Source: an uncultured Clostridia bacterium
GTDB taxonomy: Bacteria; Bacillota; Clostridia; TANB77; CAG-508
Direction: 5' to 3'
DNA length: 8,519 bases
NCBI GenBank assembly: GCA_944391155.1
Contig: CALXSO010000072.1
Location: forward strand, 1-8,519
Both the position numbers and the translations under genes were made by a program. Positions 6,876-8,519 of this stretch are shown here, piece by piece. Position 1 is the stretch's first letter. Each line of letters opens with the position of its first letter. The notes below the pieces were generated by a model. The model saw nothing but the letters and a program-made list of their open reading frames with translations, searched no databases and was not told the DNA's origin.

Positions 6876-7757
6876 TTAAAAATCAAAATAAGAATAAAAC
6901 CAAGGTGGAAGATTTCTAAGCTTTAAGAAAAAATTAGTTACTGGATGAAAAAAGCATAATTTATAACAGTGCAATGCTTGACCTTTAAAATAAGGATTTG
7001 ATTTAAAATACAAAGTATCACCAATTAGAGGGTGACCAATAGAATTCATATGAACACGAATTTGATGAGTTCTTCCGGTTTTTAATTTAAAAAGAACTAG
7101 GGCATAGTTTTGAAATTTTTTTAAAACTCGATAATGAGTTATAGAGGGCTTACCATAATTAAAATCTACACAACGTTCAATAATACTACCAGGTTTTCTT
7201 GCAATAGGTTTGTTTATAATTTCATCTAGTGTTTCGAAATTACCATATGAAAGGCCAAGATAAAACTTTTTAAAATTATGTTTTGACATTTGTCTAATCA
7301 AACATTCCTGGATATATTCACATTTAGCAAAAACAACAAGACCAGAAGTGTATAAATCAAGTCTATTAACAGGTCTAATTTTTTTCTTTAATCCAATAGA
7401 ATCAAAATAAAATTTTATACCATTAGAAAGAGAGTCTGAATAATGCGACATAGAAGGATGAACAGGTATACCAAAAGGCTTATTAACAACAAGAAGCCAG
7501 CTATCTTCATATATTATATCTAAATTCATTTTAGTAGCTATAATATTATCTGAAGCTTCCTCATAATTAAAGTTGATTTCCAAAAGACTTCCTATAGAAT
7601 ACATTTTTCTAGAATCACAAATAGATTTATTAATAGTAATACATTTTGAATGTATTAATTTTGAAAGAAGTCTATTAGATATCATAAATTTTACTTTCAA
7701 TAATTCATTTATATTTAAAAATTTATCGTTTTTTGTTATATAATATTTTATTATCAT
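6876..7757 (-). CDS. RluA-family RNA pseudouridine synthase
   Basis: A 293-residue enzyme that converts uridine to pseudouridine in ribosomal RNA (possibly tRNA). The N-terminal 65 residues resemble a weak S4-like RNA-binding domain (NRLLSKLIHSKCITINK at 28-44). The catalytic domain opens with IIYEDSWLLVVNKPFGIPVHP (81-101), carries the catalytic aspartate D134 in RPVNRLDLYTSG (128-139), and has the family signature RTHQIRVHM (229-237) followed by HPLIGD. Asn131 replaces the usual His of HRLD, a variant I believe also occurs in other Firmicute members, and Leu-Tyr follow the Asp. GGAG lies 5 nt before the ATG on the - strand (7763-7766). Length is normal for the family. The gene faces the MerR operon and stands alone. 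The specific site modified cannot be assigned, so no RluA/B/C/D symbol is given. Confidence 0.9.
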   Translation of the reverse strand: MIIKYYITKNDKFLNINELLKVKFMISNRLLSKLIHSKCITINKSICDSRKMYSIGSLLEINFNYEEASDNIIATKMNLDIIYEDSWLLVVNKPFGIPVHPSMSHYSDSLSNGIKFYFDSIGLKKKIRPVNRLDLYTSGLVVFAKCEYIQECLIRQMSKHNFKKFYLGLSYGNFETLDEIINKPIARKPGSIIERCVDFNYGKPSITHYRVLKKFQNYALVLFKLKTGRTHQIRVHMNSIGHPLIGDTLYFKSNPYFKGQALHCYKLCFFHPVTNFFLKLRNLPPWFYSYFDF

Positions 7758-7786
7758 TTTTACTCCAGTTTCAAATATTTATTAAT

Positions 7787-7796
7787 AGTATAACAT
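7787..7796 (-). promoter_or_regulatory. Extended -10 promoter of the pseudouridine synthase gene
   Basis: On the - strand, TATACT (7792-7787) is preceded by TG one base upstream, an extended -10 element. The -35 partner at 17 bp (TAGTTT, 7815-7810) is weak. A start near 7780 would leave a leader of about 23 nt. An alternative upstream -35, TTGACG (7854-7849), has only a poor -10 at the right distance. Confidence 0.5.
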
Positions 7797-7844
7797 ATTA
7801 GGCGAAGAAAAACTATATTTTGGTTAGATAAAGTTAATCTTTAA

Positions 7845-7854
7845 TTGACGTCAA
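7845..7854. repeat. Perfect 10-bp palindrome TTGACGTCAA
   Basis: TTGACGTCAA lies between the divergent pseudouridine synthase promoter region and the candidate small-RNA promoter, about 30 bp upstream of the latter. It could be an operator or chance; no regulator in the window obviously matches it. Confidence 0.4.
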
Positions 7855-7885
7855 AAAACTTTTTATAAAAAATTGAATACTTTTA

Positions 7886-7915
7886 TTGATTCTAACACAT
7901 ATTATATAGTATAAT
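7886..7915 (+). promoter_or_regulatory. Promoter of the candidate small RNA
   Basis: TTGATT (7886-7891) and a perfect TATAAT (7910-7915) are separated by 18 bp. It faces right, and no protein-coding frame follows, so the expected product is the structured RNA at about 7922-8014. Confidence 0.7.
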
Positions 7916-7918
7916 GCA

Positions 7919-7979
7919 TTTAGAATACGTTAGCTGAACGATACCTATGTATTAGCGTCAGCAAATTTTAGAATACGTT
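7919..7979 (+). repeat. 13-nt direct repeat flanking a hairpin
   Basis: TTTAGAATACGTT occurs at 7919-7931 and 7967-7979, 48 bp apart start to start, on either side of the bulged hairpin of the candidate small RNA. An exact 13-mer containing ACG is unlikely by chance in such AT-rich DNA. Confidence 0.8.
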
Positions 7980-8014
7980 TGTATCTCACAGAAATGTGAG
8001 ATACTTTTGTAATT
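7922..8014 (+). ncRNA. Candidate small structured RNA, family not recognised
   Basis: About 90 nt between a good promoter and a strong terminator, with no open frame or ribosome binding site. The 5' part carries TTTAGAATACGTT (7919-7931), repeated exactly at 7967-7979. Between the copies is a bulged hairpin: GCTGA (7933-7937), CG and ATAC on one side, loop CTAT (7945-7948), then GTAT, CG and TCAGC (7958-7962). The 3' end is the terminator hairpin. GATAC at 7940-7944 is identical to the terminator's 3' arm (8000-8004) and could pair with its 5' arm GTATC (7981-7985), so two folds compete on paper. I compared it by eye with 6S, SRP, tmRNA and several riboswitch cores and saw no match. Since the next 180 nt hold no + strand gene, a stand-alone trans-acting RNA is more likely than a leader. 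Confidence 0.6.
7981..8014 (+). terminator. Strong terminator of the candidate small RNA
   Basis: GTATCTCACA (7981-7990), a GAAA tetraloop and TGTGAGATAC (7995-8004) form a perfect 10-bp stem, followed by TTTTGTAATTT. The T tract is only on the + strand side, fixing the direction. Confidence 0.9.
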
Positions 8015-8197
8015 TCTTACATAATGAAAAGCATTTATCTCTCTATATCTTTTTCAAGAGGTAGTTTTCTTCTCGTTTATATAAATTTCTAATTTCATTC
8101 CTTTTTAATAATTTTTTAATTTATGAGCATTTTTCATAACTACTTAATAAAATCATTCATTAAAATTTTAATTTGTTAGACATTTTGTTAGAAAGTC
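8015..8197. other. AT-rich spacer without a recognisable gene
   Basis: These 183 bases between the small-RNA terminator and the tRNA terminator contain only very short frames. One weak inverted repeat, TTATGA with TCATAA near 8121-8140, has no T tract. I see nothing else to annotate. Confidence 0.6.
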
Positions 8198-8230
8198 AAA
8201 AAATGACAACTCTCAATTTCTTGAAAGTTG
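8198..8230 (-). terminator. Rho-independent terminator of the tRNA operon
   Basis: Read on the - strand, CAACTTTC (8230-8223), an 8-nt loop and GAGAGTTG (8214-8207) form an 8-bp stem with one U-G pair, followed by TCA and a T6 run (8203-8198). It lies 46 nt beyond the tRNA-Gln CCA end. Confidence 0.8.
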
Positions 8231-8248
8231 CTATTTTGCTTGTCATAT

Positions 8249-8262
8249 GAACTTTTAAGTTC
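8249..8262. repeat. Short inverted repeat downstream of tRNA-Gln
   Basis: GAACTT-TT-AAGTTC forms a 6-bp stem with a 2-nt spacer between tRNA-Gln and the operon terminator. It lacks a T tract, so it is not a terminator; it may be a trailer structure read during 3' processing. Confidence 0.5.
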
Positions 8263-8276
8263 GTATAATATTTGTT

Positions 8277-8351
8277 TGGCTGGGCTGGTAAGATTCGAAC
8301 TTACGCATGCCAGAGTCAAAGTCTGGTGCCTTACCGCTTGGCTACAGCCCA
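8277..8351 (-). tRNA. tRNA-Gln (anticodon TTG)
   Basis: A full cloverleaf on the - strand, 75 nt including the encoded CCA (8279-8277). Acceptor TGGGCTG pairs with CAGCCCA, with G73 as discriminator. The D stem is GCC/GGC. The anticodon stem CCAGA/TCTGG carries loop CTTTGAC with anticodon TTG at 8319-8317. The T stem GTAAG/CTTAC holds loop TTCGAAT. It reads CAA and, by wobble, CAG. It lies 17 nt downstream of tRNA-His in the same transcript. Confidence 0.97.
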
Positions 8352-8368
8352 ATATTTAATTTTTAAAA

Positions 8369-8446
8369 TGGGGTGGAAGATGGGACTAGAACCCACGGCC
8401 TTCAGTGCCACAAACTGGCGCTCTAACCAACTGCGCTACATCCACC
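8369..8446 (-). tRNA. tRNA-His (anticodon GTG)
   Basis: A full cloverleaf on the - strand, 78 nt with the encoded CCA (8371-8369) and the extra 5' G(-1) at 8446, which pairs with C73 at 8372, the identity element unique to tRNA-His. The acceptor GTGGATG pairs with CTTCCAC with one T-T mismatch at 6-67. The anticodon loop TTGTGGC carries GTG. The T stem is GTGGG/CCCAT. The outer pair of the anticodon stem (27-43) is C-A, a minor irregularity. It is first in the operon. Confidence 0.96.
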
Positions 8447-8482
8447 ATCTCGTTTATGTCCCATATGTTAAGCACATTTAAT

Positions 8483-8512
8483 ATTATACCTAATTTCTTC
8501 CCCATTTGTCAA
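8483..8512 (-). promoter_or_regulatory. Promoter of the tRNA-His/tRNA-Gln operon
   Basis: On the - strand, perfect consensus TTGACA (8512-8507) and TATAAT (8488-8483) are separated by 18 bp. Transcription would start near 8476, about 30 nt before tRNA-His. A fully consensus promoter is typical of stable-RNA operons. Nothing upstream of tRNA-His in the window suggests a further tRNA. Confidence 0.9.
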
Positions 8513-8519
8513 CTGTTTT

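Noticed and set aside
8054..8098. A 14-codon - strand frame (MKLEIYINEKKTTS) preceded by AAGGA
   Set aside because: The GG is only one base from the ATG, the frame is very short and nothing continues it; likely chance.
8272..8481. A 69-codon + strand reading frame beginning MFGWAGKIRTYAC
   Set aside because: It runs antisense across both tRNA genes and has no plausible ribosome binding site; this is the well-known false translation of tRNA antisense DNA.

Overview
The window is very AT-rich, low-GC DNA with AGGAGG-type ribosome binding sites, heavy use of ATA and AGA codons, ChW (clostridial hydrophobic, conserved W) cell-surface repeats and an encoded CCA on both tRNAs. Together these point to an anaerobic Clostridia-type Firmicute, probably a gut or rumen lineage. 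This is inferred from sequence style and protein families, not from a taxonomic marker.

Layout. (1) 40-1120, + strand: a good sigma-A-type promoter and a family 2 glycosyltransferase, probably the last gene of a cell-surface polysaccharide locus that continues left. (2) 1235-5283, + strand: a 1050-residue secreted protein made of three roughly 253-residue units (each three ChW repeats plus one beta-type domain) ending in a zinc carboxypeptidase domain of the M14 type. A single-pass membrane-anchored protein of unknown family follows, then a strong terminator. No terminator separates these genes, so they may be co-expressed as a surface or cell-wall module. (3) 5528-6845, + strand: a compact electrophile-response-type operon. 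A MerR-type promoter (19-bp spacer filled by an AdhR-like inverted repeat) drives a carboxymuconolactone decarboxylase-cupin fusion and a MerR regulator with a cysteine at position 52. It ends at a bidirectional terminator. (4) 6876-7792, - strand: an RluA-family pseudouridine synthase, convergent with the MerR operon. (5) 7886-8014, + strand: an apparent small-RNA gene, with promoter, about 90 nt of structured sequence carrying a 13-nt direct repeat, and a perfect 10-bp terminator hairpin. I do not recognise it. (6) 8198-8512, - strand: a tRNA-His/tRNA-Gln operon with its own consensus promoter and terminator.

The main items for a second look are the unrecognised small RNA, the triplicated ChW-M14 surface protein with its unknown membrane neighbour, and the AdhR-like MerR circuit controlling a decarboxylase-cupin fusion. 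I see no CRISPR array, insertion sequence, phage or defence genes.
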